The notes: generated by a model not told the origin, from the sequence alone. A stretch of 64,000 bases of DNA from Xylanibacter muris (GCF_013166605.1 NZ_JABKKF010000005.1:124001-188000), one strand, 5' to 3'; numbered from the stretch's first letter, positions 8,315-16,706 are shown. Translations and numbers: made by a program.

Positions 8315-8896
8315 TCAGTCCGATACCGAAAATTCGTAGATGTTGCAGAAAGCATCGGGATTCTGGCTGTCCCATTGCTCGGTAATCGCAAGGATTTCCT
8401 CTACTGACTTGACGCATTGACCGCTGATTTCCTCGAACCATTTGAACATATCTTCTTTTTTAGAAAAATATTCCTTGTGCCAATTATCATCAGGCGTACA
8501 TAGGTCGGCAATGTATTTGTCGGGAAAATATCTGCCTTCTGTATCGTTCGTCCAATATTCAGCCATGCCCGGTTCTTCCGACTGATAGAAATAGCGTAAC
8601 GTCGGAAATTTCTTGCATACCAACTCGAAAGTTTCATCACACGGACACCAAGCCGTTTCTGTAGTGAATTTAAGAACATCGCCATCCATTTCGAGGTTAC
8701 TCCAGTCTCCCCGACAACGGATTTCATTCCAATCTTCACCCAAAGCATCCACAAGGCAACCCAGCCATGTTGTTCCAAAACCGTTTGGAACGGACGGTTC
8801 TTTCCGTTCTTGTAATTCCATCATCAACTCGTAGAGATTTTTCACTTCTTTTGCATCGCCCTCTATGGCATACGATGCACTGCACCAATTCGGCAT
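8315..8896 (-). CDS. YubB/Api92-type ferredoxin-like-fold protein
   Basis: The protein (193 aa) begins MPNWCSASYAIEGDAKEVKNL, the usual opening of the DUF1281/YubB (Api92-like, ferredoxin-fold) family: MPNWC/MPNHV, then a strand, then a helix of the type GdxxEVxxL. The middle part has many Trp residues (GDWSNLEMDG, TETAWCPCDETFEL) as in that family. YubB-type genes are common in plasmid leading regions; their biochemical role is not established. It is the only gene between terminator 8211-8247 and hairpin C. A second family member is at 17010-17690. Confidence 0.72.
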   Translation of the reverse strand: MPNWCSASYAIEGDAKEVKNLYELMMELQERKEPSVPNGFGTTWLGCLVDALGEDWNEIRCRGDWSNLEMDGDVLKFTTETAWCPCDETFELVCKKFPTLRYFYQSEEPGMAEYWTNDTEGRYFPDKYIADLCTPDDNWHKEYFSKKEDMFKWFEEISGQCVKSVEEILAITEQWDSQNPDAFCNIYEFSVSD

Positions 8897-8966
8897 AAAT
8901 GTAATTTTTAAGTTAGACTTTATTTTTCCCTTTTATCGAAGCTCTTTCGGCTTCCTTGTCGGGATT

Positions 8967-9141
8967 GATTTTTATGCTGAATCAACAGTGGGAAAAGGGC
9001 GAATAAGACAAATAAACAGCGGACTGATTCTACGGAATACCCAAATCTGCGATTTGCGGAAGGCTGTCGGAGAATCCGGATGCCGTTAGCGATAGCGGTA
9101 CTTGGCAATCGGCCGAACACTGTACCTTTGCATACAAAATC
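8967..9141 (-). promoter_or_regulatory. Candidate single-stranded-DNA promoter hairpin C
   Basis: Base stem GATTTTTATGC (8967-8977) pairs with GCATACAAAATC (9130-9141). The bubble is TGAATCAA (8978-8985) against TACCTTTG (9123-9130). CAGTG (8986-8990) then pairs with CACTG (9118-9122). TTG at 9102-9104 is 18 nt before the -7 box, and the tip is CAAATC-TGC-GATTTG. The base is about 74 nt from the ATG at 8896. Strongly similar to hairpin B (shared CAAATCTGNGATTTGCGGAAGGCTG-type core). Confidence 0.67.
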
Positions 9142-9192
9142 TCACCGGACAAGAATAGCCGATACTGCGATTTGTGGAATAGCGAGGTACAT

Positions 9193-9225
9193 AAAAAAGA
9201 GTGTCATTCCGCAGAACGACACTCT
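9193..9225 (-). terminator. Strong rho-independent terminator for the OmpA-like gene
   Basis: Reading leftward, AGAGTGTCGTT and AATGACACTCT form an 11-bp stem (one mismatch) followed directly by six T on the minus strand (A-run 9193-9198). It lies 30 nt past the stop at 9255. Confidence 0.85.
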
Positions 9226-9254
9226 GGCTATTTATAACAGTTAATACAAAAGGT

Positions 9255-10667
9255 CTATTCCCCCTCGGTGAAAAACAGCTCCACTTTCGTGTGTCGGTTG
9301 GCTTCAACCGGTACATGGTCGGCTATTCCGCCTCTGCTCACCTTGATGATTCGTTCGACCGGAATACCGCGTCGTCCTAATTCCGCAATGATATAGTCTG
9401 CTCTCGACGTACTTAATGAATTATTGAGAACCGGAGTCCCCGTTGAACTGTCTGCCGCACCCGTTACTCTTACGGACAATCCGTATTTGTTCGCCACACG
9501 AGCCAGTTCATCGAGATTAAGCATCTGCGAGGCATCCGTCAAATGAACCGTATTCAGGTTGAAAAAGAAATAAACAGGCGAGCCGATACATTCTCCGACT
9601 TGCATGAGTTTCATATCTTCCGAATCGTTTATGGCCAATTCTTCGTGTGAGCGGTCATTATTGACATATCGGGTATTTGTCGAATCAAGTGGGGAAATAC
9701 CGTTCCAGTGTCGATTTCTCATTCTTGCCATAAGTGAGTTCAGCCCGCTGTAATTATTCGTGGGATAACCTTGATGCTTGCCAATGTTCTCTTCCGTGAT
9801 AAGACTGCCGTATTTGTCGAGTAGCCCCTCAATTTCTAAAATCTTCTTCAGTTCAATAAATGTCCGACGGTTCCGGTCGTTCAAGTCTGCATAACGCTTG
9901 TTTTCTTTCGATAGAAAGTTGGCATAATCCACGAGCCATTCGTTCTGACGGACGTAAGGCGTTGCGTCCACCGCACGTTTCCAGCCAATCTTTCCGAGAT
10001 GAAATGTGAAGCCGGCTGTCAGCGACAGCATGTGATCACCGAGACGGTTCGGGTGTCCGTAGCCGTCGAAATCCTGAAAGGTGGTAGTGCCGGAAAGTTC
10101 CAGCATGGCACTTACCCGTCTGGAAATACGGTATTGTCCTTGCACCCCGTATGAGATAGCCAATGGGTTATGCCCGTTCGTGGCATTATGCAGAAGTCCG
10201 ATTCCGGCAAAAGGTGCGAGATTCCAGCGCACTTGATCTTGCCGGGCATACCTGCGGCCGAGTACATTCCATAGCAAATCCGCATGGATATGGTGGTAGT
10301 CCTGAGTGGACAATGCACCATCCTTGAACTGCAAACCGCTGTAGTTGATACGTGCACCGACCGATGGCGTAAACCATTTGCCGACGGCAAGGCTGTACGA
10401 GGGTTTCAGGCGTCCGAAAAGGTCTTCACAACCGAGTGGCGTACCGAGAAATGCGGTCGTACCTCCGGCAATGCTGACAAACCAGTTGCCGGTACGGGAC
10501 ATCGGAAGAACCACTCCGTCGAGATGGACGGGTTGCATCGGTTGAAGTTCCTCCGTGATATTATAGAATGAGGGAGGTTGGACAGTATCTACCTGTACGG
10601 AGTGTACACCTGCGTGTGCCTGAAACGAGCAGAGCACAGCGAAAATAAGAATGAATTGTTTCGTCAT
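9255..10667 (-). CDS. OmpA-family outer-membrane protein of the conjugative element
   Basis: The protein (470 aa) has an N-terminal signal peptide (MTKQFILIFAVLCSFQAHAG). A beta-barrel-like region follows (residues about 60-230, alternating aromatic strands ending TLSLTAGFTFHLGKIGW-like). The C-terminal OmpA peptidoglycan-binding domain spans about 360-470 (YFFFNLNTVHLTDASQM...STSRADYIIAELGRRGIPVERI...EANRHTKVELFF). Similar proteins occur in Bacteroides conjugative elements beside transfer genes. It is followed by a strong terminator and precedes no hairpin module, so it belongs to the mobilization block, not the cassette array. Confidence 0.82.
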   Translation of the reverse strand: MTKQFILIFAVLCSFQAHAGVHSVQVDTVQPPSFYNITEELQPMQPVHLDGVVLPMSRTGNWFVSIAGGTTAFLGTPLGCEDLFGRLKPSYSLAVGKWFTPSVGARINYSGLQFKDGALSTQDYHHIHADLLWNVLGRRYARQDQVRWNLAPFAGIGLLHNATNGHNPLAISYGVQGQYRISRRVSAMLELSGTTTFQDFDGYGHPNRLGDHMLSLTAGFTFHLGKIGWKRAVDATPYVRQNEWLVDYANFLSKENKRYADLNDRNRRTFIELKKILEIEGLLDKYGSLITEENIGKHQGYPTNNYSGLNSLMARMRNRHWNGISPLDSTNTRYVNNDRSHEELAINDSEDMKLMQVGECIGSPVYFFFNLNTVHLTDASQMLNLDELARVANKYGLSVRVTGAADSSTGTPVLNNSLSTSRADYIIAELGRRGIPVERIIKVSRGGIADHVPVEANRHTKVELFFTEGE

Positions 10668-10720
10668 ATTCCAATGATTTTATTCGTTATACTTTTGATT
10701 TATCGTAAGATGCGTGCCAC

Positions 10721-12178
10721 TTACCGTTTGGGCTTTTTGCCGATGGCCGGACGCATCATGCGGCTCGCCATCCTCATGCAGCGGAGTGCCCATGCACGGT
10801 TGTCCTCGTCCTCGTCACGTCCCCATTTCAGGTCGCTTTTACTGCCTCCGCCGCCACGAGTTTCGGCAAACGTGGTGGCATCATCGACCATCCCGAGGAA
10901 CAACATCGTTGCACAGTGCATTATGTCTGCGCCCCGTTCCGCGATGGATTGAACGAGTGAGCCGTCGAATAGCTGCCGTTCCGACACGTCCATTTGTGCC
11001 GATACATTCCGGTATTCACCGACCACACTTTCCAACAATACGTCTTTGAGCAGGGTGTCCACTTTGGAGTGAACATCACGCGAATACTTGTAGGCTTCTT
11101 CCTTGAGTTCTTCGGTACGATCCTTAATGGCATCCATGTTCTCCTTGAGGTCGGTCAGTTGCCGGTCAGCGGCCTGTAGCTTCTGTTGTTTGTCTGCCAG
11201 TTGTTTGTTGATGCCTACCAACTCTTTTTCCAACGTTTGAATCCGGATTGCCAACTCTGCCGCATTACCGCTGTTCGCTTTCAAATCCCGTTCGGCTGCC
11301 GACAACAGAGCCTCTTTTCCCGCTTTTGACTTTTCAAGGTTATCGACCATTGTCGTAAGCCCTTTGACCCTGCGCTCTGCCAGACGGATGTCCGATTGAA
11401 GTTCGGAGAGTGCCTTCCGGTGACGGTCGATATTTTCCTCGATGGTTGTACACTCCTCGGAGAGCATACGGCGATACTCTTCGGTTGTCCTGTGGCGTGC
11501 GCCCGTTTCGGATATGCTCGTTCCTCTCGACATTCCCCATTTCGTATTGACTTCGGCGAAAAAGTCGGTATGGAGCTGTTTCATTCTCGCACTATATTCA
11601 AACTTGTCCTTTCCGGCGAATATCTCCTTGTATGCAAAACGGCCATCCTTAATTGGCAGAAGCGTACAATGCACGTGCGGATTCAACTCGTCCAGATGTA
11701 CAATGAATGCGGCGATATTCTGTTCACCGTACTTGCCACTAACGAATGAGTACACGTCCTTTGCCCAACGTTCGATGTCACCCTCCCTTCTGATGCGTGT
11801 GTTGTCCGCACCTTCTTCAAAGTCCACCTGCTGCGTACCGAATGCGAGTTCGTGCATTCGTTTACGAGATCCGCCGAAAATGATATTTACCACCGTGCGG
11901 AACTTCGGTTCAGCCAATCCTTCGTTGGGGTCTTTGATTCCGCGACGGCTCAATATGTCCGCCATCCGTTCCGGGATGTTGCGGGTCGTGTCGATGGGAC
12001 GTATCTTGCCTCCGGGTGCAATCTCGAAGTTCAGGTGTTTGCGCGTGGGGTCGTAGTTGCCTTTGCTCATGGCGTATTTCTCCGCACGTTCGCTACGATC
12101 ACGCAGATGTTCGTTGCTTTGGGCGGCGGTGATGCCTTTCGACACATGCACATCGAGCACTTGTTTCTGATTTGTCAT
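10721..12178 (-). CDS. MobV-family relaxase (Mob/Pre)
   Basis: The 485-aa protein opens with QVLDVHVSKG and then SNEHLRDRSERAEKY, as in Mob/Pre relaxases. It carries the signature HLDELNPHVH at residues 161-170, an HxDExxPHxH metal-binding motif. Residues about 240-390 are predicted coiled coil (LAERRVKGLTTMVDNLEKSK...), common in MobV C-terminal parts. The enzyme would nick oriT and carry the strand into the recipient. Start 12178 is chosen since the family's first strand begins there; a longer frame to 12307 would cover the oriT-like region. It ends 53 nt before the OmpA-like gene. Confidence 0.88.
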   Translation of the reverse strand: MTNQKQVLDVHVSKGITAAQSNEHLRDRSERAEKYAMSKGNYDPTRKHLNFEIAPGGKIRPIDTTRNIPERMADILSRRGIKDPNEGLAEPKFRTVVNIIFGGSRKRMHELAFGTQQVDFEEGADNTRIRREGDIERWAKDVYSFVSGKYGEQNIAAFIVHLDELNPHVHCTLLPIKDGRFAYKEIFAGKDKFEYSARMKQLHTDFFAEVNTKWGMSRGTSISETGARHRTTEEYRRMLSEECTTIEENIDRHRKALSELQSDIRLAERRVKGLTTMVDNLEKSKAGKEALLSAAERDLKANSGNAAELAIRIQTLEKELVGINKQLADKQQKLQAADRQLTDLKENMDAIKDRTEELKEEAYKYSRDVHSKVDTLLKDVLLESVVGEYRNVSAQMDVSERQLFDGSLVQSIAERGADIMHCATMLFLGMVDDATTFAETRGGGGSKSDLKWGRDEDEDNRAWALRCMRMASRMMRPAIGKKPKR

Positions 12179-12396
12179 ACTGTTTTTTGTTGTTGCGGAC
12201 AATCCGCCGTGTCCCAGCTTGCTGCTTGTATGGACACTGCTCCCGCCGACGAATGTCGGTCGGGGTATTAGGCTCCCCCTTCCCTTTGTTTCGTGGCATA
12301 CGGGCAAGCCCGTGTGTCTCCTATAACCGGCAGGATACCTGTAACGGGACAGAGGCGGATTGTTCGAGGTTATACAATCTGTTTCCGGTTCCCGAT
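12179..12396. other. Candidate oriT upstream of the MobV relaxase
   Basis: MobV origins lie just before the relaxase gene. This 218-nt gap holds three hairpins: CCGAC-GAAT-GTCGG near 12246, ACGGGC-AA-GCCCGT at about 12299-12313, and CAGG-ATA-CCTG near 12333. Directly after the second hairpin the plus strand reads CGTGTGTCTCCTATA, resembling the pMV158 nick site (TAGTGTG/TTA). A nick between 12316 and 12317 would make the plus strand, read rightward, the transferred strand. The match is short, so strand and position are tentative. Confidence 0.5.
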
Positions 12397-13242
12397 TTAA
12401 TCCGCTGGCTCCTGTGTCCTTGCCAAAAGCGATAAAAAGGGTTTGCGAAGCGATTTGAGGCGTTCTTTGTCATCGTCCGTGTCGAAGGTCGTCTCACACG
12501 CTTCGGTATCGAGAATCAGCTCCGCAAGCTCTTTGGATGCCTCGATGAAGGATACCCATTCTTCATCGAGGTCATGACGAAAGAACTCAATGAGCGGCGA
12601 GCTGTCATCGAATCTCGATTTCCATAATACTCGTTGCAAGGCTGCGTGGGCAATACATCCCAAGGCGGTCTTACGAATCTCCTCTTCCTGTTTACCGGCG
12701 TGTGCCGATGCCGTGTCGATATGACTGTCCGGACAGTGACGGCTCTCGTATCCGGTCATTCCGGTCATCGCCTGATGGACGACCTGACCGCAGAGGTTGC
12801 CGACATCCGCAGAGGTCGTTTTGCCAACTATCCAATCGGACAATACCTCTTGCAGTTGTATGGCAAAGTCCGGCTGTCGCTGTATAACGAATGTGGCCGA
12901 AGACTGACCGGATTGCACGGGCATGGTGATGACTATGCTCTTTGCGAGCCTGGTGCGTTTTAATTGTCCGAACGCCTCCAATGTTTCCAGAAACGAGCGG
13001 ACAGTGGCACGATGCCAATGCCACTCCGTCGCAAGGTCGGAAATGGTCACATGACACTGGCAAGGCTGAAGGTCGTAGTCCTGTTTCCTTAGAAAAGGGG
13101 AAATAAAACCTGCCAGCGATTTGTCCAGCAGGTCACTATAGGCTTCCGTCCGTGTCTTTCGTTCGCCGACTTTTTCTTTAAGGTAGTCGAACACCTTTGC
13201 GTCCGCCACTATGACGGCAGGGATTTCTTGCTTATTTTTCAT
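12397..13242 (-). CDS. Helix-turn-helix accessory protein beside the relaxase
   Basis: The protein (281 aa, start MKNKQEIPAVIVADAKVFDYLK at 13242) has a winged-helix-like middle: VTISDLATEWHWHRATVRSFLETLEAFGQL, residues about 65-95. This suggests DNA binding. Its place next to the oriT and relaxase suggests a transfer accessory or regulator; no family name is certain. The ATG lies inside the preceding gene, overlapping its end by 11 nt. The reading frame continues to 13302 but that segment lies within the neighbour. Confidence 0.7.
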   Translation of the reverse strand: MKNKQEIPAVIVADAKVFDYLKEKVGERKTRTEAYSDLLDKSLAGFISPFLRKQDYDLQPCQCHVTISDLATEWHWHRATVRSFLETLEAFGQLKRTRLAKSIVITMPVQSGQSSATFVIQRQPDFAIQLQEVLSDWIVGKTTSADVGNLCGQVVHQAMTGMTGYESRHCPDSHIDTASAHAGKQEEEIRKTALGCIAHAALQRVLWKSRFDDSSPLIEFFRHDLDEEWVSFIEASKELAELILDTEACETTFDTDDDKERLKSLRKPFLSLLARTQEPAD

Positions 13243-13822
13243 TATTGTCCTGTTTTTGATGATTGTTATTTTGCGGATGAGCCGGATTGCCGTTATCCGC
13301 ATTATGCGGCAACCCTGCGTGATGATTATCGTAATATGATTCGGACAGTGTTTGAGAATGCGTCACCCATTCGGTACGTTTTTCTGTGTCCTTGCATTCG
13401 GACATGACCCGAACAGAGGGATAGAACAGGGCAGCCAAAAGAAGAAAGGCAACAGTTACCGACAACGTGTACAAATGCGGTACGAATCCGATGACCACTG
13501 CGGCCAATGCAAAGATGACAAATGCACGAGGGCAATCCAGCAACTTGCGGAACCAGTTATCCGTCCGCTTGAACGAGAACATGGCGGCACAGACTCCGGT
13601 AGATAGCAGAATGCCAAATTCGCCGATATGACCGCACGCATATACATAGTGAAAAAGGAGCAGGCATATCAACCCAATTTGCGCATAGAGCTTGCGAGCC
13701 TTGTCGCTTCGTGCCATTGCCATGTAAAAGACTGCCATGCACCGTTTGTTGCTCTTGTACAATGTCAGCGACACCGCAAAGGGTATAGCACAGAAAACGA
13801 GTTGCAGGATATTCAGTAACAT
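13232..13822 (-). CDS. Multi-pass membrane protein, 196 aa
   Basis: Four to five hydrophobic segments are visible (residues about 3-20, 48-66, 68-82, 97-112, 116-133). A hydrophilic tail rich in His, Asn and Gln follows (NADNGNPAHPQNNNHQKQDNN). No family is recognised. It overlaps both neighbours by about 10 nt in a compact leftward operon (15734 to 12397), suggesting coupled translation. Confidence 0.7.
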   Translation of the reverse strand: MLLNILQLVFCAIPFAVSLTLYKSNKRCMAVFYMAMARSDKARKLYAQIGLICLLLFHYVYACGHIGEFGILLSTGVCAAMFSFKRTDNWFRKLLDCPRAFVIFALAAVVIGFVPHLYTLSVTVAFLLLAALFYPSVRVMSECKDTEKRTEWVTHSQTLSESYYDNHHAGLPHNADNGNPAHPQNNNHQKQDNNEK

Positions 13823-14214
13823 AGGTAGTATGGTTTATCTGGTATGTGAATGGGACGCACCATGAGTTCCAATTGGACAGTGCCATAAGTCGCCAACCGG
13901 ATAATGGTTTCGGCATCTGCCGCAGAAAGGTACATCGCCGCCTTTTTGATGCGTTGTTTGAATTGGGGGGTCTGCTTGCGATAAGTTGCCAACGCCTTGT
14001 CCAGTTCATGCTCCGGAATATGCCATACTGTCCCTTCGGCATATTCACCTTGCGTTTTGAATGCACGCAACACCAGCGTGCGGGAAACGAGGTAGTCAGT
14101 CCTGTCGGTTCTCGAAATGATATTCTCCTTGTAAAGATTGTCATCGGCAACCTCTATCCACGTTCGGTAGGCGTTGATGCAATAGACCATTTGTCGGTAC
14201 AGCGTGTTCCTCAT
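13813..14214 (-). CDS. Hypothetical protein, 133 aa
   Basis: A mostly helical soluble protein (MRNTLYRQMVYCINAYRTWIEVADDN...). The segment KTQGEYAEGTVWHIPEHELDKALATYRKQTPQFKQRI looks like a small helical domain. No family recognised. It overlaps the next gene by 10 nt and the previous by 4 nt (ATGA type). The gene order within the mobilization block suggests a transfer accessory function, by inference only. Confidence 0.65.
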   Translation of the reverse strand: MRNTLYRQMVYCINAYRTWIEVADDNLYKENIISRTDRTDYLVSRTLVLRAFKTQGEYAEGTVWHIPEHELDKALATYRKQTPQFKQRIKKAAMYLSAADAETIIRLATYGTVQLELMVRPIHIPDKPYYLCY

Positions 14215-14663
14215 ATAAAATTCATCAGCACATCGGCCTTGTCTTTTTTATACTTCAAGAACCCGCCTTTGGAATGGAGTTCCAAATCGAGGCACAAGTC
14301 TCCGTACATCTGTTCCAAAGAATCATAGATCGTGACGATGATGCTGTTCACCTTGCCTTCGGTATCCGTCTTGGCGTTCATCTTGAACATCTGCCCGAAA
14401 GCCGGATTCGAGTACGCACAGGTGCTATGCCCGAATTTCTCGGAGCGCATAGGGATGTGGTGATAGAGCGTTATCAGCTCCATATCGTCCTCGAACATAT
14501 CCATCACCTCGTCCAAGTCATAAGGATTGCGCAACGGAAACGTAAGCAGTACATAGTCACCGTAGAACTGCGGTTCCTCCATAGTCGTCACATCGAGCAA
14601 CTGAGGCAGTTGCAAGGGAACGAACGTCATGAAGTCATCATAGAAGTGTCGTAACATAATCAT
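14211..14663 (-). CDS. Hypothetical acidic protein, 150 aa
   Basis: The protein begins MIMLRHFYDDFMTFVPLQLPQL; a start two codons in (14657) is equally possible. It is acidic (DLDEVMDMFEDDMELITLYHH) with strands near the end (SIIVTIYDSLEQMYGDLCLDLELHSKGGFLKY). No family recognised. The stop overlaps the next start by 4 nt. It lies 21 nt after the lipoprotein gene in the same operon. Confidence 0.65.
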   Translation of the reverse strand: MIMLRHFYDDFMTFVPLQLPQLLDVTTMEEPQFYGDYVLLTFPLRNPYDLDEVMDMFEDDMELITLYHHIPMRSEKFGHSTCAYSNPAFGQMFKMNAKTDTEGKVNSIIVTIYDSLEQMYGDLCLDLELHSKGGFLKYKKDKADVLMNFI

Positions 14664-14684
14664 ATTGTTTTTCGTGTTATATCG

Positions 14685-15734
14685 TTACAGGGTGTGTATG
14701 AATGCCTCCAACAGCATTCCGGGCAATTCGTCCAGCCGGTTGTTCCCGGATTGCAGGATTTTACCCAAAACCTCGAAAGCGTCGGATGTCTGCATGGCAA
14801 GCGTGTCAAGATGCCGTCTCTCCTCGGATGAAAGCAATGCCATACAGAAGCCGTCCATTGAAGAATAAGGCTGGAGGAGCATCCAGATATAGGCTTGCGC
14901 CTGTGCCGGTGTCCTGACTTTTTTATCGCGGATGTCGTCGATACAGGTCTGGACATTCTGAATCAACCTGCGGTTGGTGCGCATGGCCAAATAGACCATC
15001 GCGTCCTGATAGGTGATGTTGTTCCGCTCGGCGGCAAGGAATACCTGTGAGCAGCATCGCTCCGTGTCATGTGTGATATCGGAAAGATCCACACCATCGA
15101 AATCGGACAGACGTGAGAGGAAAGCACGGAATACGGCATCCTCTTTTTCGATATAAATAGTTAGGTCGGCTATGCAGTGGATGCCGTAATCAATTGTTTG
15201 TGTCAGCACGTCCCGATAGGCAGCAAGAATACGTTGTCGATTCCCCGGATAGGCGGGATGGCTGTCCAACGAGGTAAAGAACGGGCGGATTGCTTCAGCC
15301 GCATGATGCAGTTCTGCATCTTTCAGATGCGGTGAGACCTGTTCCTTGACCAGCAGCACATCCTTATAAGTACAGGGGTTCGACAAAGCCAGTCGGGAAA
15401 ATTCCATTCGGATGGAATCGTGCGTCCGTTCGCAATCCTCAATATGGACAGAATGGAACCGGGCGAGCGTGTCTCGTTCGAGATACCGGAAAACGGAATC
15501 CCTTACGGTTTGCCATTGCTTGAGGTGTTCGGCCAAGTCTTTAATGGAAAGGTTGTCCAGCTTGCGTACATCGGACAGATATTCCCTGTATGTTCCGGCA
15601 GGGTCGCTTTTGACATCCGCCAGACGTTTGCCATTTCCGCTATCGCAAGATGCACACATGAAAATGGCAATAGAAACAGCAATTGTTTTGGCTATAATCA
15701 TGTGTCGTTTTAAGTTCGATTTTGATGTTTTCAT
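14685..15734 (-). CDS. Lipoprotein of the conjugative element, 349 aa
   Basis: A signal sequence (IAKTIAVSIAIFMCASC) ends in a lipobox-like CASC with Cys about residue 30, so the product is probably a lipoprotein. The mature part is helical and acidic without transmembrane segments and matches no family I know. It is the first gene of the operon that runs down to 12397 and has a -7-like box at 15761-15768 just upstream. A role at the cell surface during mating is conceivable but not shown. Confidence 0.7.
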   Translation of the reverse strand: MKTSKSNLKRHMIIAKTIAVSIAIFMCASCDSGNGKRLADVKSDPAGTYREYLSDVRKLDNLSIKDLAEHLKQWQTVRDSVFRYLERDTLARFHSVHIEDCERTHDSIRMEFSRLALSNPCTYKDVLLVKEQVSPHLKDAELHHAAEAIRPFFTSLDSHPAYPGNRQRILAAYRDVLTQTIDYGIHCIADLTIYIEKEDAVFRAFLSRLSDFDGVDLSDITHDTERCCSQVFLAAERNNITYQDAMVYLAMRTNRRLIQNVQTCIDDIRDKKVRTPAQAQAYIWMLLQPYSSMDGFCMALLSSEERRHLDTLAMQTSDAFEVLGKILQSGNNRLDELPGMLLEAFIHTL

Positions 15735-15753
15735 ACTATATTATTTCGTACTA

Positions 15754-15814
15754 TTTTGCGCAAAACTATATATAATTTTCGATACTCCGTATCATTCCAA
15801 TCGTATTTTGCGCA
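15754..15814. promoter_or_regulatory. Leftward promoter with two TTTTGCGC operator-like repeats
   Basis: A perfect 12-bp palindrome TTTTGCGCAAAA lies at 15754-15765. A second copy of TTTTGCGCA is at 15806-15814; both have a CGTA just before. The first overlaps CAAAACTA (15761-15768), a minus-strand TAnnTTTG -7 box about 25 nt before the lipoprotein start. The repeats could be operators for the divergent resolvase-like gene product. Confidence 0.45.
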
Positions 15815-15911
15815 TTTTTTAATATCGTACTTAATGGTATGATTTACAATGAAAATAAGTGAAAGAAAAAGAGTAATTAGAGGGCTTTTCTTGTTTTTTA
15901 ATATAGTATGA

Positions 15912-15942
15912 TTTGAACGCTCAAATAAAACTCGTATCTTTG
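15912..15942 (+). promoter_or_regulatory. Bacteroidales consensus promoter for the resolvase-like gene
   Basis: TTTG (15912-15915), 19 nt, TATCTTTG (15935-15942) fits the Bacteroidales -33/-7 consensus exactly. The expected transcript begins about 25 nt before the ATG at 15973. Confidence 0.8.
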
Positions 15943-15972
15943 CACTTATTATCATCGGAATTGTATATTGAC

Positions 15973-16587
15973 ATGGCAAAAGTTGGTTATATATTCAAGG
16001 CAAACTCCTATGATGCGTTTGACGCGGACAAGGAATGGATGCTCCAGTACGGTTGTGTACAAGTGATAGAGGAATCGGTCAAACACGAGACGCTTAGACC
16101 GAAGTGGAAACAACTCATGTCGAATCTTGAAAGAGGGGACGAACTGGTGGTGTCGAAATTCAGCAATGCCGTGCGCGGTTTGCGGGAACTGGCGGCCTTG
16201 ATCGAGCTGTGCCGGATTAAAGTGGTGCGCATCATTTCCATACACGATAAGATTGACACATGTAACGAACTGTTTGCCGAGACGACACCTGCAGAAGTGT
16301 TGATGATGTTCGGGGCACTTCCGGAAGAAGTGGCCGTACTGCGAAAATCATCGGATAAGATTATGCGCCTGCAACAAAGTATCAACACGTCCATACTTAC
16401 CAAAAAGAGTTTGAGTAAAGCGGAACGGGATAAGAAGATTGTGGATATGTATAACGACGGTTATTCAATCCGGGATATATGGAAAGAGAGCGGTGTCCGG
16501 AGCAAAAGTACAGTGTATGGAATACTCAATAAGTACAGGGTACAACTTAACAGAAAACCCGGACGTGTACCGGGGCTACGGAAATAG
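15973..16587 (+). CDS. Serine-recombinase-like protein lacking catalytic residues
   Basis: The 204-aa protein keeps the resolvase outline: GYIF...(opening strand), LQYGCVQVIEE, RPKWKQLMSNLERGDELVVSKF...RGLRELAALIELCRIKVVRIISIHDKIDT. A C-terminal helix-turn-helix follows (KIVDMYNDGYSIRDIWKESGVRSKSTVYGIL). Normal resolvases have Y-x-R-V-S at the start and a K-x-D-R-x-x-R helix. Here they read Y-I-F-K-A and K-F-S-N-A-V-R, so the catalytic Ser and at least two Arg are missing. It is therefore more likely a DNA-binding regulator than a recombinase. ATG 15973 is chosen because the promoter at 15912-15942 excludes the longer frame. Confidence 0.75.
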   Translation: MAKVGYIFKANSYDAFDADKEWMLQYGCVQVIEESVKHETLRPKWKQLMSNLERGDELVVSKFSNAVRGLRELAALIELCRIKVVRIISIHDKIDTCNELFAETTPAEVLMMFGALPEEVAVLRKSSDKIMRLQQSINTSILTKKSLSKAERDKKIVDMYNDGYSIRDIWKESGVRSKSTVYGILNKYRVQLNRKPGRVPGLRK

Positions 16588-16642
16588 ATAGGAGCAATAC
16601 AATATCTGAATAGAATAATATATATTGAAAACCAGCTAATTA

Positions 16643-16674
16643 TTTGCGTTATCCGCAGTTTTTTCGTACCTTTA
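16643..16674 (+). promoter_or_regulatory. Promoter of the 34-aa membrane peptide gene
   Basis: TTTG (16643-16646), 20 nt, TACCTTTA (16667-16674) is close to the Bacteroidales consensus. It lies about 30 nt before the ATG at 16707. Confidence 0.55.
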
Positions 16675-16706
16675 TATTGAGATGTATTAACTAAAATGAA
16701 AGAGTT

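Noticed and set aside
7887-8441. 184-aa minus-strand frame covering hairpin B and the gene end at 8315
   Set aside because: It runs through the hairpin module and terminator and has no family or ribosome-binding site.
7001-9141. Integron attC-like recombination sites
   Set aside because: The hairpins hold a -7 box opposite a bubble at constant distance from start codons, and no integron integrase or core GTTRRRY site was seen. A promoter role explains more.
16620-16680. A small fold around the 16667 -7 box similar to the seven hairpins
   Set aside because: Pairing is short and AT-rich, and the next gene (16707) is on the plus strand where a normal duplex promoter suffices.
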